Assembly: GCA_947628025.1 (NCBI GenBank)
Contig: CANQYH010000007.1
Coordinates: forward strand, 1 to 25,237
Direction of reading: 5' to 3'
Origin: an uncultured Lachnospiraceae bacterium
GTDB lineage: Bacteria; Bacillota; Clostridia; Lachnospirales; Lachnospiraceae
Length of the DNA: 25,237 nucleotides
Shown: positions 8,025-16,462 of the stretch, one piece after another
How the letters are laid out: every line of letters starts with the position of its first letter
How positions within the stretch are numbered: position 1 is the first letter of the stretch
Made by a program: the position numbers and the translations under genes
The notes under the pieces: model-generated
What the model was told of the DNA's origin: nothing
What the model saw: only the letters and a program-made list of their open reading frames with translations
Databases searched by the model: none

Positions 8025-8699
8025 ATGCGAGCAGGAAATACACGATCCCAAAACCAAAGAGGAAGCGCGGAAGTAGAGGCGATCTTCATTATGCCGATCG
8101 CTATCTTAAGCGTACTGCTGCTTTTATATCTGGCCCTCTTTCTATTCCAGCGGGCAAATCTCCAGGCGGGCCTGGAGACGGCGCTTGTATATTACAAAAA
8201 TACGGTCACGGATACGTATGTGAAGCATAACAGTGATGTGACCTATACAGGAGGAGACGGAAGCAGTATAGGAGCGGGAAATTCCTATTCTGCAGGCGAG
8301 CCGCTGTCCCCGTATCGGGGAATGTTTGGGGATGGAAGCAATATCGGTGATGCGGCGGCATTTAAGAAATTTTTCCTGTCGGTGGCGGGAAATCAGTTGT
8401 TCGACGACGATCCGCAGGTGACGGTCGAGTTTTCGAATTATATTTATTTGAAACAAATTCATGTGACAGTGACGCAGAAAGTAGATGCGCCGATCGATTT
8501 CAGTATTTTGGGAGTTGGAAACGAATACACGATATCCGCCTCGGCCCGCGTGGCCGTGGTCGATCACGATACGGTGATCCGTGATCTGGATTATGCAATA
8601 GATCTGCTGGAGGATACCAAGCTCGGGGAATGGGCGAGGAATTTTGCAGCGAAAGCAGGGGAAATTTACGGTAAGATCAAAGAAGTTCTTCATATGTAA
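8025..8699 (+). CDS. TadE-like pseudopilin
   Basis: A 224-residue protein with a short basic leader ending in a prepilin-type site, QRG/SAEVEAIF. Glu is at position +5 of the mature protein, followed by a hydrophobic helix (about residues 20-41). The rest is a secreted domain with a Gly/Ser-rich segment around GGDGSSIGAGNSYSAG. The motif and operon place it with TadE/TadF minor pilins, which are cleaved by the same peptidase as the pilin. The reading frame is open upstream to 7923, overlapping the pilin gene. ATG 8025 was chosen because GAGAGGGG precedes it and the leader then has normal length. Confidence 0.82.
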   Translation: MRAGNTRSQNQRGSAEVEAIFIMPIAILSVLLLLYLALFLFQRANLQAGLETALVYYKNTVTDTYVKHNSDVTYTGGDGSSIGAGNSYSAGEPLSPYRGMFGDGSNIGDAAAFKKFFLSVAGNQLFDDDPQVTVEFSNYIYLKQIHVTVTQKVDAPIDFSILGVGNEYTISASARVAVVDHDTVIRDLDYAIDLLEDTKLGEWARNFAAKAGEIYGKIKEVLHM

Positions 8700-8706
8700 A
8701 AACGAA

Positions 8707-8713
8707 AAGGGAG
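8707..8713 (+). promoter_or_regulatory. Ribosome binding site deciding the start of the DUF5702-like gene
   Basis: AAGGGAG is 1 nt from ATG 8715 but 7 nt from ATG 8721, so the second ATG is the likely start. Confidence 0.55.
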
Positions 8714-8720
8714 TATGAAG

Positions 8721-11282
8721 ATGAGCAGTTTGCTGAAAAAGAACGGAAAAAGCAAGAGGGCGAAGAAAAAAAGACGCGGCAGCCACGGCATCATTACGGT
8801 GTTTGTAACGCTGATCATGGTGCCGGTGGTGGCGATCAACGGGATCCTCGTCGATGCGGCCCGTATTAAGCTGTATAGTTCCCAGGCCGTCATGGCGGCG
8901 GACGCATACGGGGATGCGGTGCTGAGTGAGTTTGACAATCTTCTCAAAGATCTTTACGGACTTTTTTCGGTCACACAGAACGAGGACGGCCTGAATGCTC
9001 TGAAGACATACGCGGAATATGCGGGTTACGCTTTCAATCCAAATGGGGACGGGAGCGGAAAATTTTCGGGGTTCATGCCGTATAAGGACGCGGACGTGGA
9101 TATCAGCTATACGAAAGTGGAGGGCGCCAGCCTGTCCAACAATAATGTGCTGATGACGCAGATCAGCGATTTCATGAAATACCGCGTGATCGGAGAGTTC
9201 GCGGAGGGCTTCGGACTGCTGGACGCGCTGAGCAGTATGGATCACATGGACGCGGATATGGACGCCATGGACGAGCGTACCGAGATCACAAAGAACAGCA
9301 CGAAAGCGCTGGAGAAGATCAACGAGTATTATAAGATCCTGAAATCTATCAACGGATATCCGAGCTATATGCAGGCGAGGAAAAACGCGATCACTGCCTA
9401 CGGCAATAAACTGACGGAGGTAGCGAGAAGCGAGGACTATAAAAAATACATAAATTATCTGCAGCACAAAGCGGAAATCGACGCCGCGAAAGAGAAGCAG
9501 GAGCGTATCCAGAAGGCGGAGGAAGAAGCAAGAAGGAAACAGGAAGCAGCAGAAAAGAACAAGGATAAGGATGGCGGCAGTTCGACGCCGGCTGCTCCGT
9601 CGCCTCCGGCAGAGACGATGACGGAGGAAGAGCTGAAGCTGGTAGAGCAGTATGTAGACGTCGAATCCTATAAAGGGCTTTTGCGGGCGACGTTCAGGAA
9701 CTGCAAAGACGAAGCGGAGAGACTGGACTCGAACCCGATCGATTTTGATAACGCGGGAAGTTTAATCGACGCTTTGACGAGAAAGGCGGGAGAGCTGGAC
9801 GGCGTTTTAAGCACGCTCCAGCAGCAGGTAGCGAACCTGAAAGCCAAGCTTCCGGGCTGCTCCGAAGAAGTGAAGAAAGGTCTTCAGGAAGAAATTGATA
9901 CCCTGGAACAGCTCACAGAGATTGCCGATGATTTCAAAGACACCTGCGAGAGGATCAATGCCCATGATAATAAGGGCGCGAACTCAAGCAACAAAACGGC
10001 GGTAAAGAATGCGACCACTCAGCTGAACGATGCGAGAGGGAATATCATAGACGGCAATGTGGAACCGCTGTCCGCTGCGGATCAGGGATATTGGCCGCAT
10101 TCGGTGGAGCTGAGATGGTATAATTTCCAGGATGATAAAAAGCAGTTTTATGACGAACTGACGAAACTGTGCGGAAACGGTTCGAGCGGCGACAAAAACG
10201 CCGGCGACGAAGACATTGAAAGCGCAGAAAACGCTCAGAAAGAGGCGGAAGAAGAGGCGGGACTGGATAAGGACGAGTCGACTTCAGCCAGGGATATTCC
10301 GAGCGGTATCGCATCCCAGATGCAGTCTGCGGGCAGTTCGGGCGATGTGCCTAATTGGACCAGTTATTTTTCGAACGGTCTTTCCTTTGATGCTCTGGCA
10401 AGTGCGGGCACCAATGTGCTGGATAAGTTTTTGGTTACCACTTATGATTTCGGGATGTTTTCCAGCCGGGTATCGGGGATCGCGCCGGAGGAGGACATGG
10501 ACTCCGGGTCGAATACGGAAGAAGAATACGCGGATTACAGCCTTACCAAGATAAAGATGTCGAAAGACGTGAATTATCTTTACGGCGCGGAGCTGGAATA
10601 TATATTGGGAGGACATAACAGTTCGACGTCGAACCTGAATAATACCAGAAATATCATCTGCGGCATCCGTATGACATTGAACTTTGCGTCTTCCTACTCG
10701 ATTAAAGAAGTAAACGATGCGATCAAGGCGATCGCGGATATTGCCGCGGCTGCCGCGACGGTGGCAGCGCCTGTAGTAAGGATCGCGGTGAGCGGCGCTT
10801 TGCGGCTGGCTTTTGCGGGGATCGAGATGGCCGCGGACTGGACGGCTCTTAAAAAGCGGGAGAATGTGGTGTTTTTCAAGCAGGATCTGGATGAACTGGA
10901 ATCTCCGGGCAGGATCAAGGGCCTGCTCAAAGGGAAAGTGAGTGAAGGTACGGGAAAGAGCGACAGCTTCAGCCTCTCATACGAGGATTATCTGTATGTA
11001 TTGATCTGCCTGTTTATAGACGATAATACGCTGCTCTCGCGAACGTCGAACCTGATCACGCTGAATGTGAATCAGGCGCAAAACAGCGGCGATACATTGA
11101 GCTCTCTGAAGTTTAAGATGTCGGATACCGTGACGGCGGTTAAAAGCACCTGCAAGATAAGGGCGGATTTTGTGATCGTACCGGAAAACATCGGCAATTT
11201 GTTTTATTCTCCGGAGATGAATGCGCAGATCGAAGCGATGGAAAGCGGTTATTATGGGTATTCGGTAATACGAGGCTATTAA
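8721..11282 (+). CDS. DUF5702-like (TadG-like) large surface protein of the Tad locus
   Basis: An 853-residue protein with a very basic N-terminus (KSKRAKKKRRGSHG) and one TM helix (ITVFVTLIMVPVVAINGIL). The large extracytoplasmic part starts with VDAARIKLYSSQAVMAADAY, a pattern seen in TadG-type proteins. It has a Lys/Glu-rich predicted coiled coil with a Pro/Ser linker (about 250-300), several helical regions, and an Ala-rich hydrophobic segment near 675-705. The N-terminal segment resembles a class III prepilin signal but lacks Glu+5. I recognise the DUF5702 family from Tad loci of Clostridia; its function is not established, and a minor-pilin, tip or anchor role is inferred from position. 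The gene lies between two tadE-like genes. The start at 8721 is set by ribosome-binding-site spacing. Confidence 0.75.
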   Translation: MSSLLKKNGKSKRAKKKRRGSHGIITVFVTLIMVPVVAINGILVDAARIKLYSSQAVMAADAYGDAVLSEFDNLLKDLYGLFSVTQNEDGLNALKTYAEYAGYAFNPNGDGSGKFSGFMPYKDADVDISYTKVEGASLSNNNVLMTQISDFMKYRVIGEFAEGFGLLDALSSMDHMDADMDAMDERTEITKNSTKALEKINEYYKILKSINGYPSYMQARKNAITAYGNKLTEVARSEDYKKYINYLQHKAEIDAAKEKQERIQKAEEEARRKQEAAEKNKDKDGGSSTPAAPSPPAETMTEEELKLVEQYVDVESYKGLLRATFRNCKDEAERLDSNPIDFDNAGSLIDALTRKAGELDGVLSTLQQQVANLKAKLPGCSEEVKKGLQEEIDTLEQLTEIADDFKDTCERINAHDNKGANSSNKTAVKNATTQLNDARGNIIDGNVEPLSAADQGYWPHSVELRWYNFQDDKKQFYDELTKLCGNGSSGDKNAGDEDIESAENAQKEAEEEAGLDKDESTSARDIPSGIASQMQSAGSSGDVPNWTSYFSNGLSFDALASAGTNVLDKFLVTTYDFGMFSSRVSGIAPEEDMDSGSNTEEEYADYSLTKIKMSKDVNYLYGAELEYILGGHNSSTSNLNNTRNIICGIRMTLNFASSYSIKEVNDAIKAIADIAAAAATVAAPVVRIAVSGALRLAFAGIEMAADWTALKKRENVVFFKQDLDELESPGRIKGLLKGKVSEGTGKSDSFSLSYEDYLYVLICLFIDDNTLLSRTSNLITLNVNQAQNSGDTLSSLKFKMSDTVTAVKSTCKIRADFVIVPENIGNLFYSPEMNAQIEAMESGYYGYSVIRGY

Positions 11283-11297
11283 AAAGGGGATGATGCT

Positions 11298-12101
11298 GTG
11301 AAAACAGGAAAGAGCCGGGAGGCAGGGATGCTTACGGTGGAGGCCGTGCTGAGCCTGGTGCCGTTCATCATCGTGATTCTGGGAATCACATCATTCATTA
11401 ACATATTTATGCTGCACAATAAGATCCAGTATGCGCTGTATGAAATGGGAAGCGAGCTGTCCGCCTATACGTATCCTTATCAGGCGCTGGGCCTGCGTTC
11501 CGCGGATCTGGGGCTTAAGAAAGATATCGATACCCAGACGGAGCCGGTGGATAAGGCGATCCAGGAAGTGACGGATTTTATGGGGCAGCTGGAATCGTTC
11601 CAGAACAGCGCGGCTGGGATCAAGACGGATCCGTACAATGGAGTGCAAAAAACGATAGAAAACGGGAAGCAGGTGATCGAGAAAGGGAAGCAGGTGGCGT
11701 CTACCGGACGGGAGCTGCTGAGCGACCCGATGTCCATCGTCAGAGGCGTGATCTTTCTGGGAGTTGAAGCCGGAGAGAAGAGAGGAAAGACGTTCCTGCT
11801 GGAACTGATCTCCGACGGTTTCGCAAATGTTTATCTGGACGCGAGTTTTGAAGAAAATCAGCCGCTGAGCGCGGATCAGTACCTGAAGCATTACGGCGTC
11901 GAAAACGGCACGGACGGCCTGGATTTTTCAGCGAGCGAACTTTTCAGCAGCGGCGATTACCGGATCATCGATTTTGTTGTGGAGTATGATGTGGAAGTAT
12001 ATCTGTTTAAATTGTTTTTTAAGGACCCATGTATTCATGTCGTGCAGAGATGTACGATACCGGCCTGGCTGGACGGCGACGGCGTGCATTATTCAAAATA
12101 A
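11298..12101 (+). CDS. Second TadE-like pseudopilin
   Basis: A 267-residue protein starting at GTG, with AAGGGGA 7 nt upstream. An ATG at 11290 reads into a stop after three codons. The N-terminus carries a prepilin-type site, REAG/MLTVEAVL, with Glu at +5, followed by a hydrophobic helix (VLSLVPFIIVILGITSFINIFML). The mature part includes a Lys/Gly repeat, ENGKQVIEKGKQVASTGREL, likely helical, and a C-terminal beta-rich region. It probably acts as a minor pilin partner of the first TadE-like protein and the DUF5702 protein. It shares no obvious sequence with the first beyond the signal region. Confidence 0.75.
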   Translation: MKTGKSREAGMLTVEAVLSLVPFIIVILGITSFINIFMLHNKIQYALYEMGSELSAYTYPYQALGLRSADLGLKKDIDTQTEPVDKAIQEVTDFMGQLESFQNSAAGIKTDPYNGVQKTIENGKQVIEKGKQVASTGRELLSDPMSIVRGVIFLGVEAGEKRGKTFLLELISDGFANVYLDASFEENQPLSADQYLKHYGVENGTDGLDFSASELFSSGDYRIIDFVVEYDVEVYLFKLFFKDPCIHVVQRCTIPAWLDGDGVHYSK

Positions 12102-12116
12102 GGAGGAATCCGGCGG

Positions 12117-12776
12117 ATGGGAAAGTATCTGTCTCTGGCGGTGGCAGTGGTTTCGCTGCCGTGCATATACTGGGGAATTATGATGCTGCAGCGCTCTTCT
12201 TTTGAAAAAGAAGAGAATCAAACGCGCGTCCCGCTCCGTTCTGTGGCCGAGCTGGCGGTTATGGCATCGGCGGAGGCCGCATTGGTGAGCGTATGGTATA
12301 AAGAAGTGTATCAGGCCGGCGATTATATGACCTTTTGGCTGTTATTTGCGGCGCTGGCCGGGATGACGGTCGTCTGTATCACCGATTACCGGGAGAGGAT
12401 CGTTCCCAACCGCGTTCTTTTGCTCATGCTGGTTGTCTCCGTGTGGATCATCGGGTTTCAGGGCGTGCGGGATATGGACGCGGTGCTGCGTGTGCTGCCG
12501 TCGATCGTGCTCGGCTTTCTCTTTTGCCTGCTGTCGTTCGGCATGGGGTACTTTTTCAGCCGCGGGAACATGGGGGCGGGGGATGTGAAGCTGGCTTTGG
12601 TCCTGGGGATCCTGCTGACCGGAGAATACGTAGTCGGCGCGATCCTTTACGGCTGTATTGCCGCCGCTGTTTATTCAATCATACAGATGATCAGAAAAAA
12701 ACTGACACGAAAAGATATGATCCCTTTTGTACCGTTTTTGTATATAGGGCTGATCATCGAGTATTTCGTGAGATAG
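12117..12776 (+). CDS. CpaA/TadV-type prepilin peptidase (A24 family)
   Basis: A 219-residue polytopic membrane protein. The two aspartates of the A24 aspartic peptidases are present: Asp90 in ITDYRERIVPN and Asp156 in MGAGDVKLA. The family's C-terminal Pro-rich motif appears as IPFVPFLYIG. It would cleave the leaders of the Flp1-like pilin and the TadE-like proteins encoded upstream. As in TadV/CpaA enzymes there is no N-terminal cytoplasmic zinc-binding domain. That domain is instead encoded alone at 16463-16930. AAGGAGG precedes the ATG, 15 bp after the previous stop. Confidence 0.92.
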   Translation: MGKYLSLAVAVVSLPCIYWGIMMLQRSSFEKEENQTRVPLRSVAELAVMASAEAALVSVWYKEVYQAGDYMTFWLLFAALAGMTVVCITDYRERIVPNRVLLLMLVVSVWIIGFQGVRDMDAVLRVLPSIVLGFLFCLLSFGMGYFFSRGNMGAGDVKLALVLGILLTGEYVVGAILYGCIAAAVYSIIQMIRKKLTRKDMIPFVPFLYIGLIIEYFVR

Positions 12777-12788
12777 GGGAGTTGAATT

Positions 12789-14126
12789 ATGGCTAAGAAA
12801 AAAAATGTGGTGAAGCAGGCCAGCGGCCTGACAGGGTTGATCGTGATTCTGATGATCGTGGTGGGATGGCTTCTGGCGGCCAGCGTTGTGCTGCTGGACG
12901 ATACGGCGGCGAAGCAGGCGCAGCTGATCGAATCCGGCCGGGAATTTTTGAAAGATAAATTATATGTCCGGGCGGCGGAGCGATTTACGACGGCGCTGCA
13001 GGATTACAAGACGGATCAGAACCCGGCCTATGAGACAGAACTTCTCTCGATCTACAAAGAAGGGAATCTGATGGATCAGTATTATGCGCTGATCGATTCC
13101 CGCAGAAGCAGCGGGACGGCGCAGGTTCAGGAGTACCTGGACCGGGCCCAGGGCTTTTTGGACGCCGGGTCCACGAGCCGGGCGGTCGATGTGCTCAAGG
13201 AAGGGGTCGCGGCGACGGGGGCGGAAGAACTGGTCGTTCTGTATGAATCCGTACGGTATGAGTGCCAGCCGGCTTCCACGACGTTCACGGAGCTGGTCCA
13301 GCCGTCGGCGGATTGGTACGTACCGGCTTTTGACGGAGAACATTGGGGGTATATCGGGAGCAACGGGAGAACGGCGATCGAGTTTCAGTATGAAGAAGCG
13401 CTGCCGTTTGCGGGCAATTATGCGGTCGTGAAGCTGGACGGCGTTTATACGCTGATCGATAAGGACGGCAACTGGAACGCGGTTGATAAAGAGGGGCTGG
13501 ATAAGGTCACGATGGTGGTTGGAACTGGGCTCATCGGAGTGAAAGACGGTCAGTACCGTATCTATACGAATACATTTGCGAGAACCTCGGAGGAAACGTA
13601 TGAGAATGCGTGCCTCAATGACAACGGGATCATAGCCGTCCAGAAAGGCGGCAAGTGGGCGCTGTTAAGCGCAAACCTGGAACCGATTACGGATTATGTC
13701 TTTTCCAATGTGGCCTTTAACAGCCGCGGCCAGATCTTCAGCGGTGACTTTGCGGTCGTAGCGGATGAGAACGGATATTTCCTGATCAACAGCAAGGGAG
13801 AAGCATATTTCGGAGAGCGCTTTGCGGATGCGAAAGGGATGGAAGGCGGATTCTTCGCGGTGGCGGATGCGTCCGGAAAATGGGGATTTGCGAATGAGAA
13901 AGCGGAAGTGATCGTGCCTTATGAGTATGACGACGCCTGCTCGTTTTCCAATGCTCTCGGCGCGGTGAAAGTGGCCGGCCAGTGGGGATACGTCAACAAA
14001 TATAATACGATGATCATAGAACCGCAGTTTGAATCGGCGTATCCGTTCCTGGAAGGGTACGCATTGACGACGGATGCAACAGGATATTATAAGATTCTCA
14101 AACTGAAATTTTTTGACCAGTTCTAA
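12789..14126 (+). CDS. Membrane-anchored TPR-like / WG-repeat protein
   Basis: A 445-residue protein with a short basic N-terminus, one TM helix (about 15-36) and a predicted extracytoplasmic part. Residues about 42-150 are helical and TPR-like (LIESGREFLKDKLYVRAAER and a second pair near 115-145). Residues about 185-440 are WG-type beta repeats. Typical units are HWGYIGSNGR, GKWALLSANLEPI, GKWGFANEKAEVIVPYEYDD and GQWGYVNKYNTMIIEPQFES, at roughly 40-60-residue spacing. WG repeats are thought to mediate binding and no catalytic residues are seen. The gene lies 12 bp after the peptidase gene. A role at the cell surface, sensing or binding something linked to the pilus, is inferred only from position and topology. 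Confidence 0.8.
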   Translation: MAKKKNVVKQASGLTGLIVILMIVVGWLLAASVVLLDDTAAKQAQLIESGREFLKDKLYVRAAERFTTALQDYKTDQNPAYETELLSIYKEGNLMDQYYALIDSRRSSGTAQVQEYLDRAQGFLDAGSTSRAVDVLKEGVAATGAEELVVLYESVRYECQPASTTFTELVQPSADWYVPAFDGEHWGYIGSNGRTAIEFQYEEALPFAGNYAVVKLDGVYTLIDKDGNWNAVDKEGLDKVTMVVGTGLIGVKDGQYRIYTNTFARTSEETYENACLNDNGIIAVQKGGKWALLSANLEPITDYVFSNVAFNSRGQIFSGDFAVVADENGYFLINSKGEAYFGERFADAKGMEGGFFAVADASGKWGFANEKAEVIVPYEYDDACSFSNALGAVKVAGQWGYVNKYNTMIIEPQFESAYPFLEGYALTTDATGYYKILKLKFFDQF

Positions 14127-14135
14127 ATTATGATA

Positions 14136-14146
14136 GGAGAGAGGGG
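14136..14146 (+). promoter_or_regulatory. Ribosome binding site deciding the start of the FHA gene
   Basis: GGAGAGAGGGG ends 7 nt before ATG 14154. An upstream in-frame ATG at 14130 lies before this site and would place the ribosome binding site inside the gene. Confidence 0.65.
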
Positions 14147-14153
14147 AAAGAGA

Positions 14154-15653
14154 ATGCTGAAAGATGTTGTGATCGCAAATAAAAGTTATACGAAGTTTAC
14201 GGTATCGGAAGAGGATGAACTGGATATGATCGCTTTGAAAGTAATGAAGCAGGATTGTCCGGATTTTTTGATGCCGATCCGGACGATGGAGATCGACGGG
14301 GAGATGGAAATCCGCTATGAATTGACCGGCGGGATGCGTTTATCGTATATGTCGAGAGAGTTATATAAAAAAGAATTTTACAATATGCTCATTAACATGC
14401 TGACCCCTTTCAAAAACTGCAACGACTGGTTTCTGGATTATCATTATATCCTGCTGGATGAAAATTATATCCTGGTGGACAAAGGCGGTCAGTCGGTGAA
14501 ATATGTTTATCTGCCGGTGGCTGCCTGTGCAAACACGGACGAGCGGATCAAGGGATTTTTTATGGATCTGATCTTGCGCACAACGGTGCTGGACGACCGG
14601 GGCTGCATGGTGGAGCCTTTACGGATCATAAACAGCGGCGATTCGAACCTGATGGTGCTGCTGAATTATCTTCTGAAGCAGTCTTCACAGGGAGGCGGAC
14701 AAAGCGTAAAACAGGATTCGCCGCGTCAGGATCCGCCCAGGCACCAGGACTCGCCCAGGCGTCAGGATCCGCCGCGTCAGGATCCGAAGCCTGTGGAGGA
14801 GGATCGTAAGAGAGGTGTTTTCCCGAGAGGAAATGACCATGTGGCCGAGAAAAAGCAGCAGGAACTGGGGAGCGCTGCTGAACTCAAGCCGGAACAGAAA
14901 TCGGATGGTTCCAGGCCGGGACAGATATCAAAAGAATTTGGAAAGAATGATGATCAGAAGAGATTGATGGACAGTCTCTTTGGTGACGGGGAGAACGACG
15001 AGGAAGACTCGAAGAAGAAGCATAAAAAAGAAAAAGAGCCGAAGAAAGCCAAGGAAAAGCCGGAGAAACAGGAGAAGTCAGGGGGCGGTTTCCTGGGCGG
15101 ACTGTTCAAAGGAAAATCCAAGGAAGAGCCGGAAGAGGCCGGCTATTTCCAGCAGCAGAGGCAGGAACCGGTTCCGGAGAGGCAGCAGAGACAGCAGGCG
15201 GAGCAAAGGCAGCCTCAGCAGTCTCAGCCATCTTATTATGATCCTAGAACATACATCAATAACAATGGAGACGGTGACACGATGATCGGCGGCGGAGAGG
15301 AGGTTCGCGATAACCACACGCTGCGTCTGCGGCTGGAGGATTGCGACGGCTGCGAGTGTCCTAAGATGATCGAGTTGAATTTGGAGAAAGGGTTTGCAAC
15401 GGTCGGACGGATCGGTAAGGACGGACAGCGGAAAGCGGATTTCTGCTTCGATATGTCGGTCAGCTTTGTGAGCCGGCTGCATTTCCGGGTAGAGATGGAG
15501 GAAGATCACTGGCGCGTGATCGATCTGGGTTCTGCCAACGGCACTTTTGTGAATAACCAGAAGCTGGTGCAGAATATGCCGGCGCCGGTGCGGATCAACG
15601 ATAAGATCATGATCTACTGCAATCAGCGCAGCATGGTATACCGCGTTTGCTGA
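14154..15653 (+). CDS. DUF6382-FHA domain protein (phosphothreonine reader)
   Basis: A 499-residue cytoplasmic protein. Residues 1 to about 175 form a globular domain I recognise as DUF6382-like, of unknown function. Residues about 180-390 are a disordered, charged linker with Gln-Asp-Pro-Pro-Arg repeats, Lys/Glu runs and a Gln-rich patch. Residues about 404-499 are an FHA domain with the hallmark residues: VGR (Arg419), SRLH (Ser440, Arg441, His443) and SANGTF (Asn462), so phosphothreonine binding should be intact. Just before it, GDGDTMIGG places a Thr (Thr376) in an acidic context. This recalls the phosphorylated N-terminal Thr of GarA-type FHA proteins, which regulates them by intramolecular binding. 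Co-transcription with a PP2C phosphatase and the nearby kinase supports a phospho-signalling role. ATG 14130 would add eight residues. Confidence 0.85.
   Translation: MLKDVVIANKSYTKFTVSEEDELDMIALKVMKQDCPDFLMPIRTMEIDGEMEIRYELTGGMRLSYMSRELYKKEFYNMLINMLTPFKNCNDWFLDYHYILLDENYILVDKGGQSVKYVYLPVAACANTDERIKGFFMDLILRTTVLDDRGCMVEPLRIINSGDSNLMVLLNYLLKQSSQGGGQSVKQDSPRQDPPRHQDSPRRQDPPRQDPKPVEEDRKRGVFPRGNDHVAEKKQQELGSAAELKPEQKSDGSRPGQISKEFGKNDDQKRLMDSLFGDGENDEEDSKKKHKKEKEPKKAKEKPEKQEKSGGGFLGGLFKGKSKEEPEEAGYFQQQRQEPVPERQQRQQAEQRQPQQSQPSYYDPRTYINNNGDGDTMIGGGEEVRDNHTLRLRLEDCDGCECPKMIELNLEKGFATVGRIGKDGQRKADFCFDMSVSFVSRLHFRVEMEEDHWRVIDLGSANGTFVNNQKLVQNMPAPVRINDKIMIYCNQRSMVYRVC
14712..14790 (+). repeat. Short tandem repeats coding for QD[PS]PR in the FHA protein linker
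   Basis: The DNA repeats a 15-18-bp unit close to cgtcaggatccgcc about five times. The encoded peptide alternates QDSPR and QDPPR with occasional extra Arg or His. Such a unit can change copy number by slippage. It lies in the disordered linker between the DUF6382-like and FHA domains. Confidence 0.7.
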
Positions 15654-15672
15654 GTAAGGGCGGAGTATCCAT

Positions 15673-16401
15673 ATGGTGGTGTTCACGGGTTGTATAACAG
15701 ATAAGGGAAGTTATAAGAAAAAGAACCAGGATCGGGCCGTCTGTCATGTCGGCGGGGATAAAAAAGCCCCCTGGCTGGTAGCCTGCGTCTGCGATGGGAT
15801 CGGGAGCTTTGCTCAGAGCGAGATCGCAGCCGAGATGGTGACGAACGGTATCACGAATTGGTTCCATGGCATGGAAAAGCTTTATCCGAAAAAACTCAAC
15901 GAGGATACCCTGCTGGAAGATCTGGAGATGACGCTCCGGGAGCTGAATGAACTGGTCTGTGAATACCGCGGTGAAAACGCGATCGACATTGGCTGTACGA
16001 TGTCTGTATTGCTCCTGTTGGGACGGAATTACTATATTTTTCATGCGGGAGACAGCCGGATCTATCTGGTCCGCGGCGGATTGTACCAGATCACGCGGGA
16101 CGAGGTCTGTATGGTTGAGAAAGATGGACGGATGAAAAGTCTTCTGGCCAACTATATCGGCAGGAACCCGCAGCTCTGGATGAGCAAACTGGGAGACGCG
16201 GTGCAGGAAGGGGATATGCTCCTGATGGGGTCGGACGGGCTCTTCAAACGACTGGTCTACAAGGATGTGGCGGACTGTGCGGGCGGTATAAAGAACGACA
16301 AAAAGGCCCAGAAAGCGTGCGAAGCGCTTTTGCAGACTGTGATGGGACGGGGAGAAACGGATAATATTTCCTGCATCATGATCTATATATCGTCGCTGTA
16401 A
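15673..16401 (+). CDS. PP2C-type Ser/Thr protein phosphatase
   Basis: A 242-residue soluble PPM/PP2C phosphatase. The metal-binding and structural motifs are in order: KKKNQDR (Asp20), CDGIGS (Asp41, Gly42), the GCTMSVLLL strand, HAGDSRIYLVR, GSDGLF (Asp188) and GETDNISCIMI (Asp230). It has no TM segment or extra domain and is close to the usual length of minimal bacterial enzymes. It would reverse phosphorylation by the kinase encoded at 18044-20701. GGGCGGAG lies 7 nt before the ATG. It is the last gene of operon 1 and follows the FHA gene by 19 bp. Confidence 0.92.
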   Translation: MVVFTGCITDKGSYKKKNQDRAVCHVGGDKKAPWLVACVCDGIGSFAQSEIAAEMVTNGITNWFHGMEKLYPKKLNEDTLLEDLEMTLRELNELVCEYRGENAIDIGCTMSVLLLLGRNYYIFHAGDSRIYLVRGGLYQITRDEVCMVEKDGRMKSLLANYIGRNPQLWMSKLGDAVQEGDMLLMGSDGLFKRLVYKDVADCAGGIKNDKKAQKACEALLQTVMGRGETDNISCIMIYISSL

Positions 16402-16462
16402 GGGCGGCAGGGGCGTCGGGGGTTTCTAAAACGTCCGGGGCGGAGACGTTTCGGCGCAGCCG

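Noticed and set aside
8142..9467. Open frame of about 441 codons on the minus strand, antisense to the TadE-like and DUF5702-like genes
   Set aside because: It crosses two genes with good ribosome binding sites and expected topology, and its product is His/Arg-rich without a domain.
16429..16451. Inverted repeat AAACGTC/GACGTTT between the convergent ends of operon 1 and the PilD N-domain gene, considered as a terminator
   Set aside because: The stem is only 7 bp with a 9-nt loop and has no T tract on either strand.
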